Shown piece after piece: positions 31,835 through 39,806 of a stretch of DNA of 64,000 bases. The translations under genes were made by a program, and so were the position numbers. This DNA comes from an uncultured Bacteroidales bacterium (GTDB lineage: Bacteria > Bacteroidota > Bacteroidia > Bacteroidales > Paludibacteraceae). Positions within the stretch are counted from its first letter, which is position 1; every line of letters begins with the position of its first letter. The stretch lies in NCBI GenBank assembly GCA_902774185.1, contig CACYHE010000009.1, positions 1-64,000 on the forward strand, read 5' to 3'. Below the pieces are notes generated by a model. It made no database searches and was not told the origin of the DNA. It saw only the letters and a list, made by a program, of their open reading frames with translations.

Positions 31835-31857
31835 TATGCATCCAATTTTAAACGAAA

Positions 31858-31880
31858 ACAAAACCGCTTTGCGATTCCGT
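31858..31880 (-). terminator. Terminator-like hairpin in the invertase leader
   Basis: ACGGAATCGC, loop AAA, GCGGTTTTGT pairs over 10 bp with G-U wobbles, followed by TTTCGTTT. It lies 24 bp before the ATG. Sequence and position correspond to the stem before ORF6N; the loop-proximal pair differs on both sides (T-A there, C-G here), so pairing is kept. Confidence 0.55.
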
Positions 31881-31927
31881 AAGGGTTAGATTATTAACCG
31901 TTGGTTCTTGTTTTTCAAATTCGGGTG

Positions 31928-31959
31928 CAAAGGTACTGCAAAAAAATGAAATACGCAAA
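31928..31959 (-). promoter_or_regulatory. Promoter of the Mpi-like invertase
   Basis: TTTG (31956-31959), 20 bp, TACCTTTG (31928-31935) on the minus strand: a full consensus match. ACCAACGGTTAA follows at 31894-31905, as in the ORF6N leader. Confidence 0.85.
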
Positions 31960-32067
31960 TAAAATTATTAAGAAATTTTAAATGTAAACTTTATGTGACA
32001 AAGAGCATAAAACAAGAAAAACGCAACATATTATATTTCAAAACATCCGGCAAAAGAAATGTTCGAT

Positions 32068-34014
32068 TTATAAACTTGCTCGCAGTAAGAGATGCACGTC
32101 CGTTCGAGTGGTTGCGCGATGATGCTCGGAAGCCCATTTGGAACTATAAACCGTTTCGCTAACCCGCAGATAGAGTGCCAGTTGGTTGATGATCTGCCAT
32201 TTGAGACACAAGTACGCCCGACCGCCCAAACCATAGGTCGCAGGAATAGAAAAAGAGTAGAGTACGTCGTGCTCGTACAGATAGATGCGATTGGACCAGT
32301 TTTGAGCGTCAAAACCCTGCAACCGAAGCCGCAGACTTAATGGTGTACGGTGTACGGTGTAGGGTGTAAAATCATATGCTATATCTTGTGCGATACTGAT
32401 GCCGTAACTGCTTACATAATTACCGTCTGCCGTGGTACGCAAACTCCATGGACCTTTGCTCCAATCGAACTGAAAACGTGCGGAATAGGTAGAACTGCCT
32501 TTCTTTCGGGTACGGATTCTTCCGCTAATCGCTAATCGCTCTTCGCTCCTCGTTCGATCATATTTGGCCTCCAACATTGCGTCATACCCGATCGTTTTTG
32601 TGGCATCGCCCAAACCGTATTTATATCCGCTGAAATAGAATACATCGCCGTAGCCGCTGAACCGCCAGTTTTTGAGCCGTGTGATGTCAAAACCGATATA
32701 TCCGCCGTTCTCATCATTGATGCGCGAAGTCTCCGAAAAACCGTAGCCCCACGCATTGTCAAACCAAGGCGAATAATAGCGATATAAAGCAATCAGATTT
32801 ACCCCATCCGCAGGATAAAATCGACATCCCACAAGCGTACCTACTCCCCATTTGTCATTGGTGATTTGTGATTTGTCATTGGTGGTTTCTGATTGGTGAT
32901 TTTGGCTGGTAGCCACTTCGCCGAAGACATCAAACCAACCGTGGTTATACCGTACTGAAGCACCCAATACGGCTTGATGGAACCCTCTGAAATAGTGTTG
33001 GTTATACTTCGCATTACGGTACGGACGAATGGAGTCCGACCATATGTTTTCGATACCCGTCAGCTGCACTTCAAGTCGCTTATGGCGCAGCGTCAGATTC
33101 GCTCCTACGGTGTGTTGCCATGTGCTGTCATTGGCGCGTCGCATGGAGTACAACGCACTTACATCCAGACGGGTGCTCTTGCCCCATTCCCAACGCAGCG
33201 TGGTACCTGCGCCATGCATACTTGCGCCATCCGCTCCGCCGTAGTGACGCAGTCCCTGTTGCTGCATCCCGGCTGAGGCTACATACATCGATTTGCCCGA
33301 ATGAAAAACCGGTGCCAACACAAGTCCCTGACCGAACGATGCCTGGTAGTTGCCTCCAACGATCTTATGCACATGCGGAGCGATGTCGGTTAACTGCAGA
33401 TACGCCCCGTATTGAAGGTCTTGCGCCATGCCGCCTACCGGTCTTCTAAGCTGCGCACCGAAAGTTACACGACGCTGATAATCAAAACGATAGCGGAACT
33501 GCGCGAAGACCGGATCCGTACTTAAAGTGTCCTCTATATTCCGTGCGTCAACCCGTGCAACCAGTTCATGTTTCGCGTGCGCGAACACCTCACGCGCGTA
33601 CTTCATATTATTATTTGTTATAGGTGATTGGTCATTGGTAATTTGGATGAAGGGCAACAGGTCCCGGATCTCATAATCCGCCAGACTCGGAATCAACTGT
33701 AACTCATACAGACTCTCAAACGGATGGCGATCGGCGTACAACAGGATATCATCGATCTGACGAGGGGACAGAAAATAAAGTTGCTCCAGTTCTTCTTCAT
33801 TCGTATGGTTCAGGTCAATCGGATTCGCATGTAACGCATATAGGTCTGTTTGCAGTTGTTCAAAATCGACGGCATCTATCTCCGTAACGGCATTATAGAT
33901 ATCGAGGACGACTTCGTCCAAGTTGAAAGTTGAAAATTGAAAGTTGAAAGACTCTTGCGCAACTATTTTCAGCGCACAACAAATAAGCCCTATGAACCAA
34001 ATTCTGTGTTTCAC
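32068..34014 (-). CDS. Helix-hairpin-helix / outer-membrane beta-barrel protein (648 aa)
   Basis: A GTG at 34014 gives a clean signal peptide (VKHRIWFIGLICCALKIVAQ). ComEA-like helix-hairpin-helix segments follow (about residues 60-135: HANPIDLNHTNEEELEQLYFL, PFESLYELQLI). The remaining about 480 residues alternate beta-strands with aromatic ends, as in an outer-membrane barrel. Large HhH-plus-barrel proteins of this size are common and uncharacterised in Bacteroidota. The start is decided by the promoter at 34019-34050, whose -7 box ends 4 bp before the GTG, giving an almost leaderless mRNA. Five arrays of 7-nt repeats lie within the gene, encoding segments such as FNFQFSTFN and ITNDKSQITNDK. 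Confidence 0.82.
   Translation of the reverse strand: MKHRIWFIGLICCALKIVAQESFNFQFSTFNLDEVVLDIYNAVTEIDAVDFEQLQTDLYALHANPIDLNHTNEEELEQLYFLSPRQIDDILLYADRHPFESLYELQLIPSLADYEIRDLLPFIQITNDQSPITNNNMKYAREVFAHAKHELVARVDARNIEDTLSTDPVFAQFRYRFDYQRRVTFGAQLRRPVGGMAQDLQYGAYLQLTDIAPHVHKIVGGNYQASFGQGLVLAPVFHSGKSMYVASAGMQQQGLRHYGGADGASMHGAGTTLRWEWGKSTRLDVSALYSMRRANDSTWQHTVGANLTLRHKRLEVQLTGIENIWSDSIRPYRNAKYNQHYFRGFHQAVLGASVRYNHGWFDVFGEVATSQNHQSETTNDKSQITNDKWGVGTLVGCRFYPADGVNLIALYRYYSPWFDNAWGYGFSETSRINDENGGYIGFDITRLKNWRFSGYGDVFYFSGYKYGLGDATKTIGYDAMLEAKYDRTRSEERLAISGRIRTRKKGSSTYSARFQFDWSKGPWSLRTTADGNYVSSYGISIAQDIAYDFTPYTVHRTPLSLRLRLQGFDAQNWSNRIYLYEHDVLYSFSIPATYGLGGRAYLCLKWQIINQLALYLRVSETVYSSKWASEHHRATTRTDVHLLLRASL
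32342..32369. repeat. 7-nt repeats in the HhH/barrel gene (a)
   Basis: Four contiguous heptamers: ggtgtac, ggtgtac, ggtgtag, ggtgtaa. Confidence 0.85.
32524..32558. repeat. 7-nt repeats in the HhH/barrel gene (b)
   Basis: Five heptamers: gctaatc, gctaatc, gctcttc, gctcctc, gttcgat. On the coding strand they give YDRTRSEERLAIS. Confidence 0.8.
32851..32899. repeat. 7-nt repeats in the HhH/barrel gene (c)
   Basis: Seven heptamers in strict register, alternating tttgtca/tttgtga and ttggtga/ttggtgg types. Confidence 0.85.
33611..33645. repeat. 7-nt repeats in the HhH/barrel gene (d)
   Basis: Five heptamers: ttatttg, ttatagg, tgattgg, tcattgg, taatttg. They encode ITNDQSPITNNN. Confidence 0.75.
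33921..33948. repeat. 7-nt repeats in the HhH/barrel gene (e)
   Basis: agttgaa, agttgaa, aattgaa, agttgaa just after the signal peptide codons; encodes FNFQFSTFN. Confidence 0.85.
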
Positions 34015-34018
34015 GGCG

Positions 34019-34066
34019 CAAAAGTACAAAAATTCTTGCATATATGCAAAAAAAGCAGTAATTTTG
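34019..34066. promoter_or_regulatory. Interleaved divergent promoters sharing a 14-bp palindrome
   Basis: Minus strand: TTTG (34047-34050), 20 bp, TACTTTTG (34019-34026) for the HhH/barrel gene. Plus strand: CTTG (34035-34038), 20 bp, TAATTTTG (34059-34066) for the LPG-synthase-like gene. Both -33 boxes lie on the ends of the perfect palindrome TTGCATATATGCAA (34036-34049). Confidence 0.8.
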
Positions 34067-34092
34067 CAGCGTATTTGTCCAAAAAGACCCAA

Positions 34093-35010
34093 ATGGTCCG
34101 AAAAAAAATATATCATATCATCGAGTGGGTCATCGCGCTGGCAGCCTGTGGCTATCTCGCTTATCGCTTGGCGATATATGACGACTATGCAACGCTTTGG
34201 GCTTCGCTGCGGTCGATGGGTGTCGGGCAGTGGTCGGCATTGGTGCTTTGTGTGGCCCTGATGCCGGTGAACATGAGTATCGAAGCATGGCGGTGGAAGA
34301 CGCTAATGAATGGTGACGCTTTGCTTAATGATGCGAATGATGGAATGATGACTTGGAAAGAAGCGCACCGACAGGTCTATTATTCCAAACTGGCAGGCCT
34401 GATCACCCCTTGGCGACTCGGCGAATACCCGGCACGGGGACTATTGATGAAGAATGATGGGAATGGTGCGAATGGTGGATTGTGGTCACGTGTGCTCTCC
34501 ATGGGAGCCGTAGGCTCCGCCACGATGACGGCAGCAATCATCGCTACCGGCTTAGTAGCGATGATATTTGAGATTGGAGATTTGAGATTTGAGATTGCTT
34601 ATTATCTGTTTGTCGGAGCCGTGCTGCTCTTGCTTATCGTTGCACTCGTTTTGGCACCCCGTCTCTTGCGTCGCTGGGCGACCGTCTCACGACGACTCAT
34701 CCTCATCTCCTTGGGACAGAGCTTTGTGCGCCTTGCCTGTTGGTGCGTCCAACTGGCACTCGTGCTTTATGCGCTAAACGTCTTTCAACTTTCAACTTTC
34801 AGCTTTCAACTTTTACCTGTCTATTACCTGCTCGTCACCATCACACCCAACGTCCCGATTGCCGAAGTAGGCGTACGGGGGGCATGGGCGATCACGCTCT
34901 TTGGATCCATGAACGCAGCTCTCGCCGGAGTGCTCTTATGGGGCATAAACACCCTCTTACCTTGCTTAATTTGGCCTTTTTTGAGAAAAAATGAAAATAA
35001 TTTTGCATAA
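34093..35010 (+). CDS. Lysylphosphatidylglycerol synthase TM-region-like membrane protein (305 aa)
   Basis: Starting at the ATG at 34093 (MVRKKIYHIIEWVIALAACG), the protein has about eight hydrophobic segments. It shows the family layout of the LPG_synthase_TM/UPF0104 flippase-like group: a polar SIEAWRWKTLM block, YYSKLAGLITPWRLGEYPAR and a late VPIAEVGVRGAW segment. Proteins of this family move or modify lipids in the inner membrane, but substrate cannot be inferred. The start after the promoter at 34035-34066 excludes the upstream in-frame ATG at 33937. Two 7-nt repeat arrays (34566 and 34782) and a GAATGATG-like run encode short loops. The malQ promoter overlaps its last codons. Confidence 0.82.
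   Translation: MVRKKIYHIIEWVIALAACGYLAYRLAIYDDYATLWASLRSMGVGQWSALVLCVALMPVNMSIEAWRWKTLMNGDALLNDANDGMMTWKEAHRQVYYSKLAGLITPWRLGEYPARGLLMKNDGNGANGGLWSRVLSMGAVGSATMTAAIIATGLVAMIFEIGDLRFEIAYYLFVGAVLLLLIVALVLAPRLLRRWATVSRRLILISLGQSFVRLACWCVQLALVLYALNVFQLSTFSFQLLPVYYLLVTITPNVPIAEVGVRGAWAITLFGSMNAALAGVLLWGINTLLPCLIWPFLRKNENNFA
34566..34593. repeat. 7-nt repeats inside the LPG-synthase-like gene (a)
   Basis: atttgag, attggag, atttgag, atttgag; encodes FEIGDLRFEI. Confidence 0.85.
34782..34809. repeat. 7-nt repeats inside the LPG-synthase-like gene (b)
   Basis: ctttcaa, ctttcaa, ctttcag, ctttcaa; encodes FQLSTFSFQL within a membrane-adjacent loop. Confidence 0.85.
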
Positions 35011-35033
35011 TTAAAAAAAAAGTTGTATCTTTG
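35002..35033 (+). promoter_or_regulatory. Promoter of malQ
   Basis: TTTG (35002-35005), 20 bp, TATCTTTG (35026-35033): full consensus. It overlaps the end of the upstream gene. The leader to 35110 contains a short aaatcgt-type heptamer run (35068-35100). Confidence 0.85.
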
Positions 35034-35109
35034 CGCTCGAAATGGGTCAATGGCTAAATGCCTCAATAAATCGTAATTCGTAAATGACTAAATCGTAAAT
35101 AAAATAACC

Positions 35110-37713
35110 ATGAACATCAATTTTCAAATTCACTATCGTGCCGAGTATGGGCAGTCTCTGTGCGTGATCGAGACGCAAGAGTCGATGTTGGGTTGGACGG
35201 AGAAAAATCCGTTGGTGCTTAGTTGCCAAGGAACCGATTTCTGGTCTGTGAATGTGCCTGTTAGCGATTTTCCGACGAGCGTGCAGTATAAGTACGCTAT
35301 CTGTGTGGGAGCCGGGCAGTATATCTATGAGGCCGGAGAACCGCGTACCTTGGCGTTGAAGGCTGCCGACAAGCGTATCGTCGTTCGTGACGCATGGCAA
35401 GCCAGCACGTACGAAGACTCGTTCTACACCACCGCTTTCCTCAAAGCACTCTTTATGCGTCATAAACCGGCGAAAGCGAAAGCGCCGAAGGGCAACATCC
35501 GTTTCTCGATCGACCTGCCCCAGATCCTGCCTTCGCAAGGCGTGGCCATCATCGGTAACTGCGAAGCATTGGGTAACTGGGACGCAGCTAACAAGCTCAT
35601 TATGAGCGATGCAGAGTTCCCGATCTGGCGTGCGGACATCGAAGTAAAAGGTCAGGATATCGTTGAATACAAATACGTCGTTTATGACCTCAAAACCGGA
35701 GCTGTGGTAGATACCGAATGGGGTGAGAATCGTCAGATCTGGGGTGTGGAGAAAGGTCAGGTCATCTATCAGAACGACCGTGTTTTCCGTCGTACCCAAC
35801 CGCGTTGGAAGGGTGCAGGTGTAGCCGTTCCGGTCTTCTCGCTGCGTAGTGCCGAAGGATTCGGTATCGGTGAGTTCCAGGACCTCAAGAAGATGGCCGA
35901 TTGGGCTGCCGCTACGGGGCAGCAGATGATTCAGACGCTGCCGATCAACGATACCACGCTAAGACACAATAACTTAGATAGTTATCCCTACAACGCCGTT
36001 TCCGTATTTGCGCTTCATCCGATATATATCAATATCGAGAAGATGGGCAAACTGACACCGGCGATGAAGAAGAAATACGAGGCGCAGAAAGCAGAATTGA
36101 ACGCCCTCTCTTTTGCTGACTATCAGAACGTTTATGATGCGAAGATGGTGTACTTCAAAGCTCTGTACAAACAGGACAAAGATGCCCTCTTCAGCAGCGA
36201 AGAATACAAGGCTTTTGAGGCGAAGAATGCTGCTTGGCTCGAACCCTATGCTGCTTTCCTTGCTAAACGGGACAAACAACCGAAAGATTTCTATAAGTTC
36301 CTGCAGTTCCATGCAGATAAGCAGTTGGCTGACGCCGTTGCTTATGCCCATAACCTCGGTGTAGCCATGAAGGGTGATATACCTATCGGTATCAGTCCGG
36401 ATTCGGTCGATGCAGCTGTTTATCCGTCGCTCTTCAACCTGGACGCATCTGCCGGTGCGCCGCCCGATGATTTCTCTATCAGCGGTCAGAACTGGGGCTT
36501 CCCGACTTATAACTGGGAGGAGATGGCCAAAGACGGTTTCGGATGGTGGAAAGCTCGTTTCCGCAAGATGCAGGACTATTTCGATGCTTACCGTGTCGAT
36601 CATATCTTAGGTTTCTTCCGTATCTGGCAGATGCGTAAGACCGATGTATGGGGTCTGTGCGGACATTTCGTTCCGGCTCTCCCGTATTCGTACGATGACC
36701 TTTGCGCACAAGGCGTGAGCCTCGATTGGGACCGTATGACCAAGCCCTATATCCGTTCGAACTTCTTAGGTTCGGTACTGGGATTCGATACCGATTGGGC
36801 AAAGCAACATGCCCTTCAGACACGCGATAACTATATCTACTGGTTCCGTCCGGAGTTTGATACCCAAGCGAAGGTACAGGAATGGGCAGACCGTCTGCTC
36901 GGCGATGAGAAACAACTCAAAGCGTCCGGTCTCTCGGAGGCAGCGGTTCATAACATCTGCAACGGACTCATCTACCTGCATTGCGAAGTGCTGATGGTCG
37001 AAGATCAACGTCGTCCGGGATGGCTCCATCCGCGTATCTCCATCTATCAGAGTCACTCGTTCAATGAGCTCTATAGCGACCAGAAAGAGGCGCTGATGCG
37101 TATCTATAACGACTATTTCTTCCGTCGTCATACCCAGTTCTGGCGTGACTCGGCCATGCGCAAACTGCCGACGCTTATCGGTGCAACGAAAATGCTCTGC
37201 TGCGGTGAAGACTTAGGTATGGTTCCGGCTTGTGTGCCTGACGTGATGCACGAACTGCAGATTCTCAGTCTCGAGATCCAACGCATGCCGAAAGATCCGA
37301 CCGTTAAGTTCGCTCACCCGGCTGACGCGCCGTATCAGTCCGTCTGCACAACGGGTACGCACGATATGAACCCGCTGCGTGCTTGGTGGGAAGAGGATCG
37401 CGCCGTAACCCAACGTTTCTATAACGACCAGATGGGATGGTGGGGCGAAGCGCCGCAAGAGATGAGTCCGGAGATTGCTGAGTTCATCATCAACCAGCAT
37501 ATGTACAGTCCCGCTATGTGGACCATCCTGCCTTTGCAAGACTGGTTAGCTATCGACGGTGACGTACGTATCAAAGACCAGTTCGCCGATCGTATCAACG
37601 TACCGGCTAACCCGCGCCATTTCTGGAACTACAGAATGCACTTGAGTCTGGAAGACTTGATGAAATGTGATCGGTTGAACGCGAAGATCAAAAAGCTGAC
37701 AAGCGTTCGCTGA
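35110..37713 (+). CDS. malQ: 4-alpha-glucanotransferase with two CBM20 domains (GH77, 867 aa)
   Basis: Two N-terminal starch-binding CBM20-like domains (about residues 1-105 and 125-230, with VAIIGNCEALGNWDAANKL) precede a GH77 catalytic domain from about 255 (RSAEGFGIGEFQDLKKMADW). The catalytic residues are visible as Asp497 (YRVDH nucleophile), Glu700 (GEDLG acid/base) and Asp752 (GTHD). The enzyme transfers alpha-1,4-glucan segments between maltooligosaccharides in cytosolic glycogen/starch metabolism; no signal peptide is present. The domain order matches the usual long Bacteroidota type. It is expressed alone, with its own promoter and a strong terminator facing pfkA. Confidence 0.95.
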   Translation: MNINFQIHYRAEYGQSLCVIETQESMLGWTEKNPLVLSCQGTDFWSVNVPVSDFPTSVQYKYAICVGAGQYIYEAGEPRTLALKAADKRIVVRDAWQASTYEDSFYTTAFLKALFMRHKPAKAKAPKGNIRFSIDLPQILPSQGVAIIGNCEALGNWDAANKLIMSDAEFPIWRADIEVKGQDIVEYKYVVYDLKTGAVVDTEWGENRQIWGVEKGQVIYQNDRVFRRTQPRWKGAGVAVPVFSLRSAEGFGIGEFQDLKKMADWAAATGQQMIQTLPINDTTLRHNNLDSYPYNAVSVFALHPIYINIEKMGKLTPAMKKKYEAQKAELNALSFADYQNVYDAKMVYFKALYKQDKDALFSSEEYKAFEAKNAAWLEPYAAFLAKRDKQPKDFYKFLQFHADKQLADAVAYAHNLGVAMKGDIPIGISPDSVDAAVYPSLFNLDASAGAPPDDFSISGQNWGFPTYNWEEMAKDGFGWWKARFRKMQDYFDAYRVDHILGFFRIWQMRKTDVWGLCGHFVPALPYSYDDLCAQGVSLDWDRMTKPYIRSNFLGSVLGFDTDWAKQHALQTRDNYIYWFRPEFDTQAKVQEWADRLLGDEKQLKASGLSEAAVHNICNGLIYLHCEVLMVEDQRRPGWLHPRISIYQSHSFNELYSDQKEALMRIYNDYFFRRHTQFWRDSAMRKLPTLIGATKMLCCGEDLGMVPACVPDVMHELQILSLEIQRMPKDPTVKFAHPADAPYQSVCTTGTHDMNPLRAWWEEDRAVTQRFYNDQMGWWGEAPQEMSPEIAEFIINQHMYSPAMWTILPLQDWLAIDGDVRIKDQFADRINVPANPRHFWNYRMHLSLEDLMKCDRLNAKIKKLTSVR

Positions 37714-37729
37714 TCTTTCGGACAGACCT

Positions 37730-37759
37730 AAAAAAGCGAGGTTCGCGCCTCGCTTTTTT
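37730..37759. terminator. Bidirectional terminator between malQ and pfkA
   Basis: AAAAAAGCGAGG (37730-37741) and CCTCGCTTTTTT (37748-37759), 12-bp stem with a 6-nt loop. It has A/T runs on both sides and serves the two converging genes. Confidence 0.92.
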
Positions 37760-37778
37760 AGTATCTCTCAACTCTCAA

Positions 37779-38765
37779 CTAAATCGAAAGCGTCTGGAGA
37801 GCCTCCCACGAGTCTTCCTTGATATCTTTCTTCTGGTGGATAGCCTTGGTGAGCGGAACGAGCACGATGTCGTCGTTCTGAATACCGACCATGACGTTAC
37901 GCTGACCGTCGAGTAGCGCCTGAACGGCAGCCACACCCATACGGGAAGCGAGGATGCGGTCGTATGCCGAAGGACTGCCGCCACGTTGGAGGTGTCCGAG
38001 AACGGTCACGCGGGTGGAGTACTCCGGATGCACTTTCTCGATGATCTCCGCTACGGTCTTGGCACCACCTTCCACTGCGTGCTCTTGAACGAGTACGATG
38101 GACGAGTTCTTCGATTTGCGGCGACCACTACCGATAGCTTCTTCTATCTGCTCGGGGACCGGTGCACGCTCCGGGATGATAGCTGCCTCACAGCCACCTG
38201 CTATAGCGGCGTTCAGCGTCAGGAAGCCTGCATCGCGACCCATCACCTCTACAAGGAACACACGCTCGTGAGACGTAGCGGTGTCACGCAGTTTGTCGAT
38301 ACACTCGGTGATAGTGCTCAGCGAGGTGTCATAACCGATCGTCGCATCGGTTCCCCAAAGGTCATTGTCAATCGTGCCCGGCAGACCGATAATAGGTATA
38401 TCGTACTCCTGCGAGAAGAGTCTTCCGCCGGTGAAAGTACCGTCGCCGCCGATGACGATCAGCGCGTCGATCTCCTCGCGTTGCAGCGTCTCGTACGCTT
38501 TCTGACGACCCTCCGGAGTCTTGAACTCGGGGCAACGTGCCGACTTGATGATCGTACCGCCACGTTGGATAATACCGGAAACGTCTTGGGTGGTAAACTC
38601 TTTCACTTCGCCGTCTATCAAACCTTTGTAGCCGCGATAGATAGCCTTGACGCGAATGCCTTGATAGATGGCTGCGCGTGTCACAGCGCGAAGAGCGGCA
38701 TTCATTCCCGGCGAGTCACCTCCTGAAGTGAGGACGCCAACTGTTTTGATGTTGTTAGAATCCAT
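37779..38765 (-). CDS. pfkA: ATP-dependent 6-phosphofructokinase (328 aa)
   Basis: The PfkA hallmarks are present: [13 protein letters not shown] near the N-terminus, IGGDGTF (the Gly after GGD favours ATP over pyrophosphate use), [19 protein letters not shown] with the catalytic Asp, MGRDAG, and [15 protein letters not shown]. It phosphorylates fructose 6-phosphate in glycolysis, in the cytosol. Length is normal. It is the last gene of the porQ-cmk-ispH-pfkA operon, 37 bp after ispH, and ends 20 bp before the shared terminator. Confidence 0.96.
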   Translation of the reverse strand: MDSNNIKTVGVLTSGGDSPGMNAALRAVTRAAIYQGIRVKAIYRGYKGLIDGEVKEFTTQDVSGIIQRGGTIIKSARCPEFKTPEGRQKAYETLQREEIDALIVIGGDGTFTGGRLFSQEYDIPIIGLPGTIDNDLWGTDATIGYDTSLSTITECIDKLRDTATSHERVFLVEVMGRDAGFLTLNAAIAGGCEAAIIPERAPVPEQIEEAIGSGRRKSKNSSIVLVQEHAVEGGAKTVAEIIEKVHPEYSTRVTVLGHLQRGGSPSAYDRILASRMGVAAVQALLDGQRNVMVGIQNDDIVLVPLTKAIHQKKDIKEDSWEALQTLSI

Positions 38766-38802
38766 AAATGTATTTACTATTTGGTCATTTACGATGTACT
38801 AT

Positions 38803-39756
38803 TTATTGGGTCTTTTCGATCTCCTCTTTCACTTTCTCCATCAGCCATAAGGGAGTGCTCGTTGCGCCGCAGATACCGATTCTGAGACCGGCTTCGTCTG
38901 GCAGATCGCTTTGCTGACAGACCGCTTCGCTGTTAGACCACTTCGTTGTTAGATTATTCAACTCGTCCGCTGATGACACGAACAGCGTATTGGGGTTCGC
39001 CTCCAAGCAATGCTGATAGAGCACTTTCGCATTAGAGGACTTGGAGCCGCCAACGAAAATCACCAAGTCGTTAGACCGAGCGAATGCCTGTAACTGACTT
39101 ACCCGATTTGCCACATTCCTACAAATCGTGTCGTGATACTCGAAAGCCGCGCTTTCTTCTCGTAATGACGTAATCCCGTGATCACGTAATAACGACCGGC
39201 GTGCCTCAATCGCATTCACCAATTCCTGAAATCCCTCCACGCTCTTTGTCGTTTGCGAGAAGAGGTAGATGGGTCGGTTGAAATCGATTTTATCGAGTTG
39301 TTCTGCGTTCTCGATGACAATCGCCGTGTCGTTGGTTTGACCCTGCAAACCAATCACTTCTGCGTGACCGGGTTTGCCGTAGATCACGATCTGCGGAGGG
39401 ATGGCTTCATCGTTCTTATGCTGCTCGTAGCATGCACGGATACGGTCCTGCAGTTTCTTGACCACCGGACAGGTCGCATCAATGATCTCGATACCCCTTT
39501 GCTGCGCAATCCAATAGGTGGAAGGCGGTTCTCCGTGTGCCCTTAGCAACACACGTGAATGAGCGGGTAGGGTGCGTAAGTCATCGTAATCGATGGTCGC
39601 CAGACCTTTCATTTCCAACCGGGCTACTTCCTGTCCGTTATGCACGATATCCCCCAAGCAATAAAGCGAACCTTTCTCCAGTTCGCTCTCCGCTGCTTGG
39701 ATGGCACGTGTCACCCCAAAACAAAAACCGCTATGTTCGTCTATGGAAACTTTCAA
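38803..39756 (-). CDS. ispH: 4-hydroxy-3-methylbut-2-enyl diphosphate reductase (317 aa)
   Basis: The three cluster cysteines are present: C12 (SGFCFGV), C96 (DATCPVVKK) and the late GICGATSTP. H39 (GDIVHN), H74 (RAHGEP) and SQTTKS are also seen. IspH makes IPP and DMAPP as the last step of the MEP pathway using a [4Fe-4S] cluster. The start is a TTG at 39756 lying inside a 7-nt repeat array; no ATG fits. The protein carries two repeat-encoded inserts, an 8-nt array (39162-39193) and a 16-nt array (38891-38954, encoding the stretch around SNSEAVCQQSDLP). Both lie in loops between conserved blocks and make it longer than usual. Confidence 0.95.
   Translation of the reverse strand: MKVSIDEHSGFCFGVTRAIQAAESELEKGSLYCLGDIVHNGQEVARLEMKGLATIDYDDLRTLPAHSRVLLRAHGEPPSTYWIAQQRGIEIIDATCPVVKKLQDRIRACYEQHKNDEAIPPQIVIYGKPGHAEVIGLQGQTNDTAIVIENAEQLDKIDFNRPIYLFSQTTKSVEGFQELVNAIEARRSLLRDHGITSLREESAAFEYHDTICRNVANRVSQLQAFARSNDLVIFVGGSKSSNAKVLYQHCLEANPNTLFVSSADELNNLTTKWSNSEAVCQQSDLPDEAGLRIGICGATSTPLWLMEKVKEEIEKTQ
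38891..38954 (-). repeat. Four 16-nt tandem units inside ispH
   Basis: Minus-strand units ATCTAACAACGAAGTG, GTCTAACAGCGAAGCG, GTCTGTCAGCAAAGCG and ATCTGCCAGACGAAGC are contiguous. The 15-mer CAGCGAAGCGGTCTG also occurs in xerC at 55524-55555. Confidence 0.85.
39162..39193. repeat. Four 8-nt tandem units inside ispH
   Basis: gtaatgac, gtaatccc, gtgatcac, gtaataac, contiguous, within the loop encoding LLRDHGITSLR. Confidence 0.75.
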
Positions 39757-39806
39757 CTTTTCACTGTCAACTACTCTTAACTCTCAACTATCAACTCTCA
39801 ACTATT
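39751..39806. repeat. 7-nt repeats at the cmk-ispH junction
   Basis: Eight heptamers in strict register (tttcaac, ttttcac, tgtcaac, tactctt, aactctc, aactatc, aactctc, aactatt). The array runs from the last codons of cmk through the TTG start of ispH. Confidence 0.85.
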
